This document shows, one piece after another, positions 7,250 through 16,000 of a DNA stretch of 32,121 nucleotides (positions are counted from its first letter, which is position 1; the number at the start of each line of letters is the position of its first letter). Both the position numbers and the translations under genes were made by a program. Source of the DNA: Acidobacteriota bacterium (GTDB lineage Bacteria; Acidobacteriota; JAAYUB01); assembly GCA_012517875.1 (NCBI GenBank), contig JAAYUB010000102.1:1-32121 (forward strand), in the 5' to 3' direction. The notes below the pieces were generated by a model. The model did not search any database. It was not told the DNA's origin and saw only the letters and a list, made by a program, of their open reading frames with translations.

Positions 7250-8806
7250 ATGCTGCTCATCCATCCGCCCTTCACCAAGGCGTCCGAGCCGCCCGCCGGG
7301 CTCGCCCGCCTGGCCGGGGCGGTCGCCGCCGCCGGCGGACGCGCGGCGGTGCTGGATCTCAACCTGGACGCGCAACTGCACCTCATCGGCGCGGATCCAC
7401 CGGCCGGCGACACCTGGACGCGGCGGGCCGTGAAGCAGCGGGACCGCAACCTGGCGGCGATCCGCGACGCGACGACGTACCGGCGCCTGGACACCTACAC
7501 CACCGCGGTCCGCGGTTTGAGCCGGCTCCTGGAGGCCCACGGCGACGCCGCCGGCGTAGGCATCCGCCTGGCCGACTACACGGATCCGGCCCGGTCGCCG
7601 TTGCGAAGCGCCGATCTGATCGCCCAGGCCGCCGCGCCCGAGCACCACCCGTTGTGCGCCTTTTTCCGCGAGCACCTCGACCGCGCGCTGTCCGGGACCG
7701 CGCCGCGGATCGTCGGCCTCTCCATCAATTTTTTAAACCAGGCCTTGAGTGCGTTCGCCCTGCTGGGGATTCTCCGCCGCGACCACCCCGGTGTGCGCAT
7801 CCTCGTGGGCGGCGGCCTGGTGAGCTCATGGCTGGGCCGGCCGGGGTGGGCCGATCCGTTCCGCGACCTGGCTGACGAATGGATCGCCGGCGCCGGCGAG
7901 CGCCCGCTGCTCCGGGCGGCGGAGTTGCCGGGCGAGCCGGACGATTTTCCCGTGCCGGATTTCAATCCGTTCCGCGGGGAGGAATACCTCGCGCCGGGCC
8001 TTATCCTGGGCATCAGCTTTTCGGACGGCTGCTACTGGAACCGCTGCGCCTTCTGCTCCGAGCGCACCGAGGACCGGCGGTACCTCGCCTGGACTCCCGC
8101 AGACGCGGCGGCGCGCCTGCGCGAGGCGGCCGTCCGATACCGGCCGGCGCTCGTCCACCTGCTGGACAACGCGCTGAGCCCGGCGGCGCTCCGCGCCCTC
8201 ATCGCCGATCCGCCGGGTGCGCCATGGTACGGATTCGCGCGTTTCACCCCCGAACTGGCTGAGCCGGATTTCTGCCGCGCGCTGCGACGGTCGGGTTGCC
8301 GGATGCTGCAACTGGGGCTGGAGTCCGGCGACCCGGACGTTCTGGCCCGGATGCGCAAGGGCATCGACCTGGCGGCGGCCGGCTTGACCTTGCACCGGTT
8401 GCGCGAGGCGGGGATCGGGACGTACGTTTACCTGCTGTTCGGCACGCCGTGGGAGGCGGAGCCGGCCGCCCGGCACACGCTGGATTTCGCGGCCGCGCAC
8501 GCGGCGGCGATCGGCTTCTTGAACGTGTCCATCTTCAACCTGCCGCGCGGGTGCGATGAGGCGGCCGCGCTGGACACCCGGCCGTTTTCCGACGGCGACT
8601 TGTCGCTGTACGAGGATTATCGGCATCCGCTGGGCTGGGACCGCCTGGCGGTCCGGAGATTTCTGGATCGGGAGTTCAACCGGCAGCCGGCCATCGCAGA
8701 GATATTGCGCCGGACGCCGCCCGAGTTCACTTCCAACCACGCGCCGTTCTTCGTGCCGACGCTCGCGCGACCGTCTGAAGCCGCCCGGGAGAGCCTGCGG
8801 CGATGA
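7250..8806 (+). CDS. Radical SAM protein of the B12-binding-domain type
   Basis: This is a 518-residue radical SAM enzyme. The N-terminal 250 residues resemble the Rossmann-like cobalamin-binding region of class B radical SAM enzymes (MLLIHPPFTKASEPPAGLARLAGAV; later VRILVGGGLVSSW), but I see no clear DxHxxG motif for lower cobalamin ligation. The cluster motif is C261-YWNR-C266-AF-C269, i.e. CX4CX2C rather than the common CX3CX2C. To my knowledge this spacing recurs in some members of this group. LQLGLESGDPDVLARMRKGI is a typical later radical SAM segment. The substrate is unknown. The ATG has GAGG seven bases upstream, and the stop overlaps the next start by four bases (ATGA), so the two radical SAM proteins are translationally coupled. 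Confidence 0.85.
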   Translation: MLLIHPPFTKASEPPAGLARLAGAVAAAGGRAAVLDLNLDAQLHLIGADPPAGDTWTRRAVKQRDRNLAAIRDATTYRRLDTYTTAVRGLSRLLEAHGDAAGVGIRLADYTDPARSPLRSADLIAQAAAPEHHPLCAFFREHLDRALSGTAPRIVGLSINFLNQALSAFALLGILRRDHPGVRILVGGGLVSSWLGRPGWADPFRDLADEWIAGAGERPLLRAAELPGEPDDFPVPDFNPFRGEEYLAPGLILGISFSDGCYWNRCAFCSERTEDRRYLAWTPADAAARLREAAVRYRPALVHLLDNALSPAALRALIADPPGAPWYGFARFTPELAEPDFCRALRRSGCRMLQLGLESGDPDVLARMRKGIDLAAAGLTLHRLREAGIGTYVYLLFGTPWEAEPAARHTLDFAAAHAAAIGFLNVSIFNLPRGCDEAAALDTRPFSDGDLSLYEDYRHPLGWDRLAVRRFLDREFNRQPAIAEILRRTPPEFTSNHAPFFVPTLARPSEAARESLRR

Positions 8807-10011
8807 ATCCCTCTTTCAGACACGAGGCGCAGCGGGCGGGCTCCGGCGGGCACCAGACCCCCAGGCCGGAGGAATATCCCCGTTCGCTGATCCTCGATCT
8901 CACCAGCCGCTGCAACCTGCGCTGCTTCATGTGCAACGCCCACATGGAGGGTTCGACAGTCGATCCAGCCACCTTCACCGACATGCCGGATGAGGTGTTC
9001 AACCGGCTGCAACCGCTCGTCGCCCGGGCCGATATCATCAACCTGGGCGGATGCGGCGAGCCCTTGTTCGCCGGGCGGATCCTGGACCGGCTGGCGCAAA
9101 TCCGGGAGTGGCACCGCGACGCCTACCTCCTCACGTTCACCAACGGCACCTGTTTCTCCAGCCGGGAGCACACCGCCCACCTGCTGCCGTTTTTCAATGA
9201 GGTCCACATCTCGCTCAACGGCGTGGGCAGCTACGACCGGGTCATGACCGGCAGCCGGTTCCCACTAATCCGCCGCAATCTGGATTTCATCCGCGAAGTG
9301 CGCCGGGAGATGGGCAAACCGGAGACGCTGGTCATCGGATTCATCGTCATGCGGCGCAACCTGGATGACATCGTCCCGGCGGCCCGCCTGGCCCGCGAAC
9401 TGGATGCTTCACGGATCCAATACAAGAGCCTCTGGGTGTTCAGCCGGGAACTGCAGACCGAATCGATCCTCCAGGATCCCGACTTGACCCGTCTGGCGCA
9501 CGAGCAGGTTCGGGCGGCCCACACCGTCGGCATCCCCGTTGAATGCGAGATGTGGCCGGAGCTCAACACCCGTGTCAGCGGCAATTGGGGCGCGAACCGG
9601 CTGACGCAGAAGCTACGCCCGCTCCAGCGGCGGCCGCCGCTGGTGGTTCGGGCGGGGCGGATGCTCCGCGACGATCCGCGGCTCTTCCGCGAGCGCCTGA
9701 TCCGGTTCATCGGGGCGTACGGCCGCCGGTTCATCGGGCGGCCGCCCCGCCGCGACATGAGTCTGCCCTGCCATTACCCCTGGCGGCAGGTCCAGGTTTT
9801 CGAGAACGGTGACGTGTTCTTCTGCTGCGAGGGCGAGACCCGGATCGGCAACCTGCTGGCGGAGGACTTTCCCGCCATCTGGAACAGCGAGGAGGCTTGG
9901 CGGTATCGGGACGGTCTGTTCAGCGGACATTTCTATCGGGATTGTGCCCGCTGCAAGGTCATCTTCCGGAACCGTCATGAAGCCTACATCAAAACCGGCG
10001 GAAACGGATAA
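8803..10011 (+). CDS. Radical SAM protein with SPASM-like C-terminus
   Basis: This is a 402-residue radical SAM enzyme with the canonical CX3CX2C motif (C37-NLR-C41-FM-C44) in a SRCNLRCFMCN context, the GGCGEPLF glycine-rich SAM-binding element and HISLNGVGSYDRV. The C-terminal part (from about 325) has CHYPWRQVQVFENGDVFFCCEG, then IGNLLAEDFPAIWNSEEAW and DCARCKV. This is the layout of a SPASM/twitch auxiliary-cluster domain, as in peptide-modifying maturases and in MoaA-like or glycyl-radical activators. The substrate is unknown. It starts by ATGA overlap with the preceding radical SAM gene. A methyltransferase gene follows after 97 bases, so all three may work on one product. Confidence 0.87.
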   Translation: MNPSFRHEAQRAGSGGHQTPRPEEYPRSLILDLTSRCNLRCFMCNAHMEGSTVDPATFTDMPDEVFNRLQPLVARADIINLGGCGEPLFAGRILDRLAQIREWHRDAYLLTFTNGTCFSSREHTAHLLPFFNEVHISLNGVGSYDRVMTGSRFPLIRRNLDFIREVRREMGKPETLVIGFIVMRRNLDDIVPAARLARELDASRIQYKSLWVFSRELQTESILQDPDLTRLAHEQVRAAHTVGIPVECEMWPELNTRVSGNWGANRLTQKLRPLQRRPPLVVRAGRMLRDDPRLFRERLIRFIGAYGRRFIGRPPRRDMSLPCHYPWRQVQVFENGDVFFCCEGETRIGNLLAEDFPAIWNSEEAWRYRDGLFSGHFYRDCARCKVIFRNRHEAYIKTGGNG

Positions 10012-10108
10012 CCATGATGCAGAGCCATCGACTCTGCTTATCCCAAACCACGAGGGACAGGCCGGCGTTCACACCGGCTGGCGAACGCTTCCCCGTCAGG
10101 AGAAATCC

Positions 10109-10885
10109 ATGACCGTGTTCAACGAGTTCTCGACAATCTATGACCGGATGTTCCCTTGGGAGACCCGCTTGGCCAAGGAGGGGCCGTTTCTACGCCGCCT
10201 GTTCGAAGGGGCGGGCGTCCAGACGGTGCTCGACTGCGCCTGCGGCACCGGGCGGCACGTGATCGCCCTCAGCCAGTGGGGATACCAGGCCTGCGGCTCC
10301 GACCAGTCCCCGCAAATGATCGAGGCCGCCCGGGCCAACGCCCGGGCCGCCGGCGTCGCCGCCGATTTCCGAACCGCCTCGTTCACCGGACTGGACGCGG
10401 CGTTCGGTCCGGCGGCGGCCTTCGACGCCGTCCTATGCATCGGCAACTCCCTCACCCTGGCGCCGTCCGACGACGACGTGGCGGCGGCCTGGCGCGCCAT
10501 GCACCGCGTGTTGCGCCCCGGCGGGATCGCAGTGGTGCACGTGTTCAACTGGGACCGCGTGGCCGCCGCGGGATTGAAGATCATGCCGGCGATTATCGTG
10601 GAGTTGGACGGACGCCCCGTCACCACCCTCCGGGTGTTTCACCACCACGAGTCCGTCATCGATCTGCACCTGGTCACGGTGAGCCGCGCTGATGACGGCC
10701 GGGCGGACACCCAGGTGCTCACCGCCGCCCAGCGCCCCCTCGGTCCCGACAGCCTAGCCGGGATGGCGGCCGCCGCGGGGTTCGAAGAGGCGGCGCGCTG
10801 GAACGGCTACGACGGCCGCCCCTTCGATCCCGGCCAATCGGACCAGCTCCTGCTGGTGGCCCGAAAGCCATCGATGCCGGCCTGA
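10109..10885 (+). CDS. Class I SAM-dependent methyltransferase
   Basis: This is a 258-residue Rossmann-fold methyltransferase. Motif I is VLDCACGTGRHVIALS (about 40-55), followed by GSDQSPQMIEAARANA (motif II acidic region) and FDAVLCIGNSLTLAPSDDD, RVLRPGGIAVVHVFNWDR. It resembles small-molecule methyltransferases of the Methyltransf_25 type; the acceptor cannot be told. The frame is open upstream to 9809, but those codons run antisense to sense in the radical SAM gene. The ATG at 10109 has AGGAGA six bases upstream and gives the usual N-terminus (FNEFSTIYDRMF). A perfect hairpin follows directly after the stop. Confidence 0.88.
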   Translation: MTVFNEFSTIYDRMFPWETRLAKEGPFLRRLFEGAGVQTVLDCACGTGRHVIALSQWGYQACGSDQSPQMIEAARANARAAGVAADFRTASFTGLDAAFGPAAAFDAVLCIGNSLTLAPSDDDVAAAWRAMHRVLRPGGIAVVHVFNWDRVAAAGLKIMPAIIVELDGRPVTTLRVFHHHESVIDLHLVTVSRADDGRADTQVLTAAQRPLGPDSLAGMAAAAGFEEAARWNGYDGRPFDPGQSDQLLLVARKPSMPA

Positions 10886-10912
10886 GGCGGACGGCCCGTC
10901 CAGGCGTCCGCC
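10886..10912. terminator. Hairpin between convergent genes
   Basis: GGCGGACG (10886-10893) and CGTCCGCC (10905-10912) form a perfect 8-bp stem with an 11-base loop, starting at the first base after the methyltransferase stop. An alternative inner stem GGACG-gcc-CGTCC is also possible. There is no U-tract, and the convergent beta-helix gene ends 16 bases further on. Confidence 0.45.
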
Positions 10913-10927
10913 GGCCGGCATCTACGA

Positions 10928-12265
10928 TCAACGGAATGACTGGGCGCCCACGCCGGGCACCGCGCCGAACAGTTCCAGCGCCTTCTGCCAGGCGTACCGA
11001 TTCCCGAACATCGAGACCTTCGTGGTCAGCTTGCCCTGCAGATTGAGCCCCAGGATGGACCGCCACTGGTTGGCCGGCGAGTTCCGGTCGAAGTCCGCCT
11101 GCTCCGAATACCGCGCACTGAGATAACCCTCCAGGTAGCTCTTGTCCACCGGGAGCGTCTTGGGGATTTCCTCCCGGTTGCCGCGGGCGCTGGCGAACTC
11201 CAGATCACCGAACTGGTTGACCCGGAGATCCAGCATGGTGTTGCTGGCCGGGCTGAACGACAGGTCCGCCGTCTTGTTCACGAAGAACACGTTGTCGTCC
11301 ATCCGCACCCACTCGTTCTTGTTGAACCGGGTGTGGTCCACGCCGCCCTGGATGTTCCCGCCGATGATGTTGTGGTGGATGTTGTACTCGAGCTTGGTCA
11401 TCACCCGCACGCCGTAGCCCATGTCCTTGAAATCCTTGAGCCGGCTCCAGCTGAATAATATGGTGTTGTGGGCGATCTCCACCTGGCCGCACAAGGTCAG
11501 CGTCTTTGGACCGCCGGTGTTTCGGCAGGTGCCGTACACCTCGATGGCCGCCATGCGGTTGGCCACGAACACGTTGTTGAGAATGCGGCAGGTCCCGCTG
11601 CGCAGGCCGATCTGCACGCCGAAGCTGGCGCCGTTGATGAACGCGTTGTTCTGAATGAGCAGCTCGCCGCCGTTGGCCGCGCTGGGCACCGACAGGATGG
11701 GTTCCGTCACCGTGGCGTTGGCCGCGGGCCCCTTTTCCGGCGGCAGCAGCAGCATCCCCGTCTCGCACCCGGCCGGTTTTCCCTCGACCGGCGAGTAGGC
11801 GTTCCGGAGGCCCATGTCGAAGACGAACCCGTCCACCACCGCGCCGTCAATCTCGCGCGTGAAGGTGAGCACGGCCTTCCGGGCATTCCCCGCGCTGGCG
11901 TTGTCGGGCTGGAACAGAGTGGGCGTGCGCCGGATGTCGCGCGCCGAGAAATCCTGGGCGAAGCTGCCGTACAGTTTGAGCGGCTTGTCGATTTCCATGT
12001 AGCCGATGTTGAAAGTGCCGCTGTAAACACCCTCGGCGACGGCCACCGTGTCGCCGGCCTGGGCGACCTTGATCGCCTTGTCGATGTCCTTGAACGGCTG
12101 CGCCTGCGTTCCCGGGTTGCTGTTGCTACCGGTCTTGGCCGAGACGAACCAGACCTTGCCGCCGGCCGGGTTGAGCAGCATGTCCGCGCCGCCGTGGACC
12201 GGCGCCATCATCCCCAACAGGGCGATCATCCCGACACAGACGGCTAGAGCCCGCACAGTTTTCAT
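10928..12265 (-). CDS. Secreted right-handed parallel beta-helix protein
   Basis: This is a 445-residue exported protein. A signal peptide (about 1-27; VRALAVCVGMIALLGMMAPVHG) is followed by WFVSAKTGSNSNPGTQAQPFKDIDKAIKVAQAGDTV, the DUF1565-like opening of right-handed beta-helix proteins. Successive rungs follow (LLIQNNAFINGAS, CRILNNVFVANRMAAIEVYG, VEIAHNTILFSW, YNIHHNIIGGNIQGG). The fold is common in polysaccharide lyases, epimerases and adhesive surface proteins, but no catalytic residues can be assigned. An AGGAGG lies four bases before the ATG. It is divergent from tag and seems to be a single-gene unit. Confidence 0.8.
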   Translation of the reverse strand: MKTVRALAVCVGMIALLGMMAPVHGGADMLLNPAGGKVWFVSAKTGSNSNPGTQAQPFKDIDKAIKVAQAGDTVAVAEGVYSGTFNIGYMEIDKPLKLYGSFAQDFSARDIRRTPTLFQPDNASAGNARKAVLTFTREIDGAVVDGFVFDMGLRNAYSPVEGKPAGCETGMLLLPPEKGPAANATVTEPILSVPSAANGGELLIQNNAFINGASFGVQIGLRSGTCRILNNVFVANRMAAIEVYGTCRNTGGPKTLTLCGQVEIAHNTILFSWSRLKDFKDMGYGVRVMTKLEYNIHHNIIGGNIQGGVDHTRFNKNEWVRMDDNVFFVNKTADLSFSPASNTMLDLRVNQFGDLEFASARGNREEIPKTLPVDKSYLEGYLSARYSEQADFDRNSPANQWRSILGLNLQGKLTTKVSMFGNRYAWQKALELFGAVPGVGAQSFR

Positions 12266-12360
12266 ATGGCCTCCTTTGACTCGAAATACAGATCCTGATC
12301 CGCCACCCGGATTCCCGACCGGAATAGACGGCCGCGGCAGAACTTTTCATCCGGATATCG

Positions 12361-12366
12361 TATACT
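12361..12366 (+). promoter_or_regulatory. Possible -10 box of the tag gene
   Basis: TATACT lies 48 bases before the GTG start of tag in the 149-base divergent spacer (12266-12414). No convincing -35 hexamer stands at 16-18 bases upstream, so this is a weak call. The same spacer holds a short inverted repeat ATTCC-5 bases-GGAAT (12311-12325). Confidence 0.3.
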
Positions 12367-12414
12367 GCCAGACGACCCGCCCGGCCGGCACGGATCCGGG
12401 CGGCAGGAGCGCCA

Positions 12415-13008
12415 GTGAACGACAAACCGCGTTGCGCCTGGTGTCTGGGTGATCCGCTGTACCTAGCATACCACGACCTGGAGTGGGGCGTCCCGCTGCA
12501 CGATGACCGCGGACTGTTCGAGTTTCTTGTCCTGGAGACCTTTCAGGCCGGCCTGAGCTGGTTGACCATCCTGAAGAAGCGGGACAATTTCCGGCGCGCC
12601 TTCGCCGGCTTCGATCCAAAGCGGGTGGCTCGCTTCGACGGACGGGACCGGCGGCGGCTGCTGGCGGACGCCGGCATCGTCCGCAACCGGCTGAAGGTGG
12701 ACGCGGCCATCGTCAACGCCCGGGTGTTCCTCGAGGTGCAGGCGGCCCACGGCAGCTTCGACCGGTGGATCTGGTCGTTCACCGACGGCCGTCCCGTCGT
12801 CAACCGATGGCGGGAGCTCCGGGAAGTACCCGCCCGGACGCCGTTGGCCGCGACGATCAGCCGGGAGATGCGCCGGCTCGGCTTCCGCTTCGCGGGTCCT
12901 GTCGTCGTCTATTCCCACATGCAGGCAACCGGCATGGTGAACGACCACCTGGTGAGCTGCTACCGGCACGCGGAAATCCGGCGGTTGGCCGCCGACACCA
13001 CGATCTGA
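12415..13008 (+). CDS. tag: DNA-3-methyladenine glycosylase I
   Basis: This is a base-excision repair enzyme that removes 3-methyladenine from alkylated DNA, 197 residues, close to the family's usual size. The protein opens RCAWCLGDPLYLAYHDLEWGVPLHDD and continues FEFLVLETFQAGLSWLTILKKRDNFRRAF, the highly conserved TAG core. The zinc ligands of this family are present: Cys7 and His20 near the N-terminus, and the His and Cys of HLVSCYRH near the C-terminus. Translation starts at GTG with AGGAG six bases upstream. The exported C45 gene follows after 23 bases and may be co-transcribed, though no functional link is apparent. Confidence 0.96.
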   Translation: MNDKPRCAWCLGDPLYLAYHDLEWGVPLHDDRGLFEFLVLETFQAGLSWLTILKKRDNFRRAFAGFDPKRVARFDGRDRRRLLADAGIVRNRLKVDAAIVNARVFLEVQAAHGSFDRWIWSFTDGRPVVNRWRELREVPARTPLAATISREMRRLGFRFAGPVVVYSHMQATGMVNDHLVSCYRHAEIRRLAADTTI

Positions 13009-13031
13009 CCCCCAGTCCCCGAAGGAGCGAC

Positions 13032-16000
13032 ATGATGCAACCCGACCGACGCCTGGTTCCTCCCCCCCTGCAACGGCACCCTAGCCCGAGACGCGCACGC
13101 CGGATATCGCCGGCTCTCGGAGCCGCCGTGATTGCGCTGGCCGCCAGTCTGTGGGCGGCTCCGCCGCCGGCGCTGCCGGCCGCCGCCCAGCCGCCGGCCT
13201 TGACGAACGCCGGGTTCGAGACCGCCGGCAGAGGCGCGACACCCGCCGGCTGGCAGGTCACCGAGCCGGCTTCGCCCGGGGCAGCGGTGGTCACCCGAAG
13301 CGCCGCCGTGCGGCACGCCGGCACGGCCAGTCTGCTCATCGACTGTCCCCGCCCGGAACGCGTCACGGTCGCTTCCGAACCGATCCGACTGACCGTGGGG
13401 CGCATCTACCGGCTCAGCGGCTGGATCCGGACCGAGGAGGCACTGTCCGACCCGCTCAGCCGGTATCCCACCGCCGTGCCCGCCACCCTGAGCATGCTCT
13501 CCTTCCCCTTCACCAATCACGCTCCGGCCGTGGGCGCCGATTCCGACTGGACCGCGGTAAGCACGGTCTTCATCGCCACGAAGGGCGTGGACCGCGTCCA
13601 GCTGCACCTGGGCCGCAACGGCACCGCCACGGGCCGCGCCTGGTTCGACGAGCTGCGTCTCGAGGAAGTGACGGATATCGCCGAGTTCATCCCCCTGGAG
13701 ACGGTCCGCTGGCACGGGCCGGCCTACCGCTACGACGACCAGGGCTGGACCTTCGTCCACATCGAGGGCGAACCGTACGCCCGCGGCTTCCAGTACGGCT
13801 CGCTGGTCGCCGACGAGATCGTCCAGTACCTGTCCAAGCTGGCCGTGCAGCGCCACGCCCAGGAGCCGGCCCGCGGCTGGCAGCAGCTGCGCTTCATGGC
13901 GGACGCCCTCTTCCTCCGCCGGTTCGACGAGGAGTTCCTCCTGGAGATGCGCGGCATCGCCGACGGAGCCGCCGCCGCGGGCGCCCGCTACGACGGCCGG
14001 CCGTTGGATTTGGTGGACATCGTCACGATCAACGCATTCATCGATCTCGACAGCCTGGAGGACGCGCTGGATCGCACCCCCCACGCGCTAAGCGGCAGGA
14101 AATTGCTGAAGCCCGAGGAGGAGATGGACGTCCCGGCCGACCGGAACCGCTGCTCCTCAATGGTGGCCACCCGTTCGGCCACCACGGACGGCCGGTTCGT
14201 CTTCAACCAGCTCTTCATGTGGAACGGCTACACGGGCGTCCACTGGAACATCGTCGTCGACGTCCAGCCCAGCGCCGGCCACCGGCTGGTGTACCAGACA
14301 TTCCCCGGCGGCATCCACTCTGGTGCCGACTTTTACATCAACGCGGCCGGCCTCGTCATCGGGGAAACCACCGTGGGGCAGACTCCGTTCAACGCCGAGG
14401 GGACACCCCAGGCGAACCGCATCCGCAAGGCCGCCCAGTACGCGTCGAGCATCGACGAAGCCTGCGCCATCCTGCGCGAGCACAACAACGGGTTGTACAC
14501 CAACGACTGGACCATGGCCGACGCCAAGACCGACGAAGGCGCCGTCCTGCTGCTGGGCACCCACGCCTCGAGGCTGTGGCGTACCGGCACCGCCTCCGTC
14601 GCCGCGGACACGCCGGGCGGCCTGCGCGACTTCATCTGGGCCAACAACAACAACCGCGACCCGGCGGTGACGCGGGAGTACGTCACCCACCCCGAAAACG
14701 CCCCCTACGACCTCGCGTTCAGCGCCTGGAACCGCGACGTCGCCTTCAATGAATTCTATCGCCGCTACGGCGACGGCCGCATCGATTCCATCGCCGCGGT
14801 CAACCTCGCCGCCTCATCGCCCATCAACCGCGCCCACGCGTGCGACGCCAAGGTCACCACCGCCGAGATGGCTGAGCAGCTCGTCTTCTTGGCGCACCAC
14901 GGCAAGGCCACCTTGCGGGACAAAACCGTCGGCGGCCGCTGGATCCCCGACTTGCCGGGCGCGCGACCACACCTGGCCCTGGGCTGGACGGCCTTCAGCC
15001 CGGTCGTCATCACCGAACGGCTGCACGCCGCCCGGGCCCAGGCGCCCGAGCCGCCGGCCCGACCGGCCGATCCGGAGACGGACCGCCAGGCGATCACCGG
15101 CTGGCTGGCCTACCCGCGCGAGCGGTTGTGGCACAACACCGTCGCGCCGGCCACCGACGCCGACAACTGGTTCGTCTCCGGCTCGGCCGCCTACTGGCGG
15201 ATTCTGCGGGACCTGCCGGAGAAGGCCGCAGACGCGCAAACCCATCTGCTCCGGACCTTCGGCGAGCTGAACGACCGGTACCTGTACCTGACCGGCCGGG
15301 AGGGCACGCTGACCCCCGCCGCGGCCCGCCGGGCCTACGACCGCTACACACCGTACCAGGTGCCGCGCATCAAGGGCACCTACCTGCTCCACCAGCTCCG
15401 GCTCCTGCTGGGCAACGCGGCGTTCGCCCGGGTCATGGACGCGGTGCATGAGCAGTACGCCGACACGCCCATGACCACCGCCCAGTTCATCGCGACGGCC
15501 GGTCTGGCCGCCGATCGCGAGTTGGCGACATTCGTCCGCCAGTGGACCGACCGGGACGACCTGCCGGATCCTCGCATCACTGCGGCCGTCTCCGCCACCA
15601 CCGACTCCGGTCTGACGCTCACCGTGACCGTCCGCCAGGACGGGACACCGTACCATTTCATCACCGCCTTGGCCATCCGGACGGGCCAGAAGGTCCGCCA
15701 TGAAGTCCTGGAAGTTGACGCGCCGGCCCAGGAGTTCCGCTTCACGCTGACGGAACCACCCGACGCGATCACCTTCAACCCGGGCTTTGATATCCCCGTG
15801 AACCGGGAGCGGTTTTACACCTGGTCCAATTTCATCGACGATTTCCATGACACCTGGATCGTCTACGGGACCAACCGGCAGGTGGAGGCGAACCATTCCG
15901 CCGCCGAACGATGGGCCCTCACGCTGGCCGACGCGTACGCCGAGGTCCTGGCGCCGGTGTGCAAGGACTGCGAGCTCTCGACGCCAGACGCGGCCGCGCA

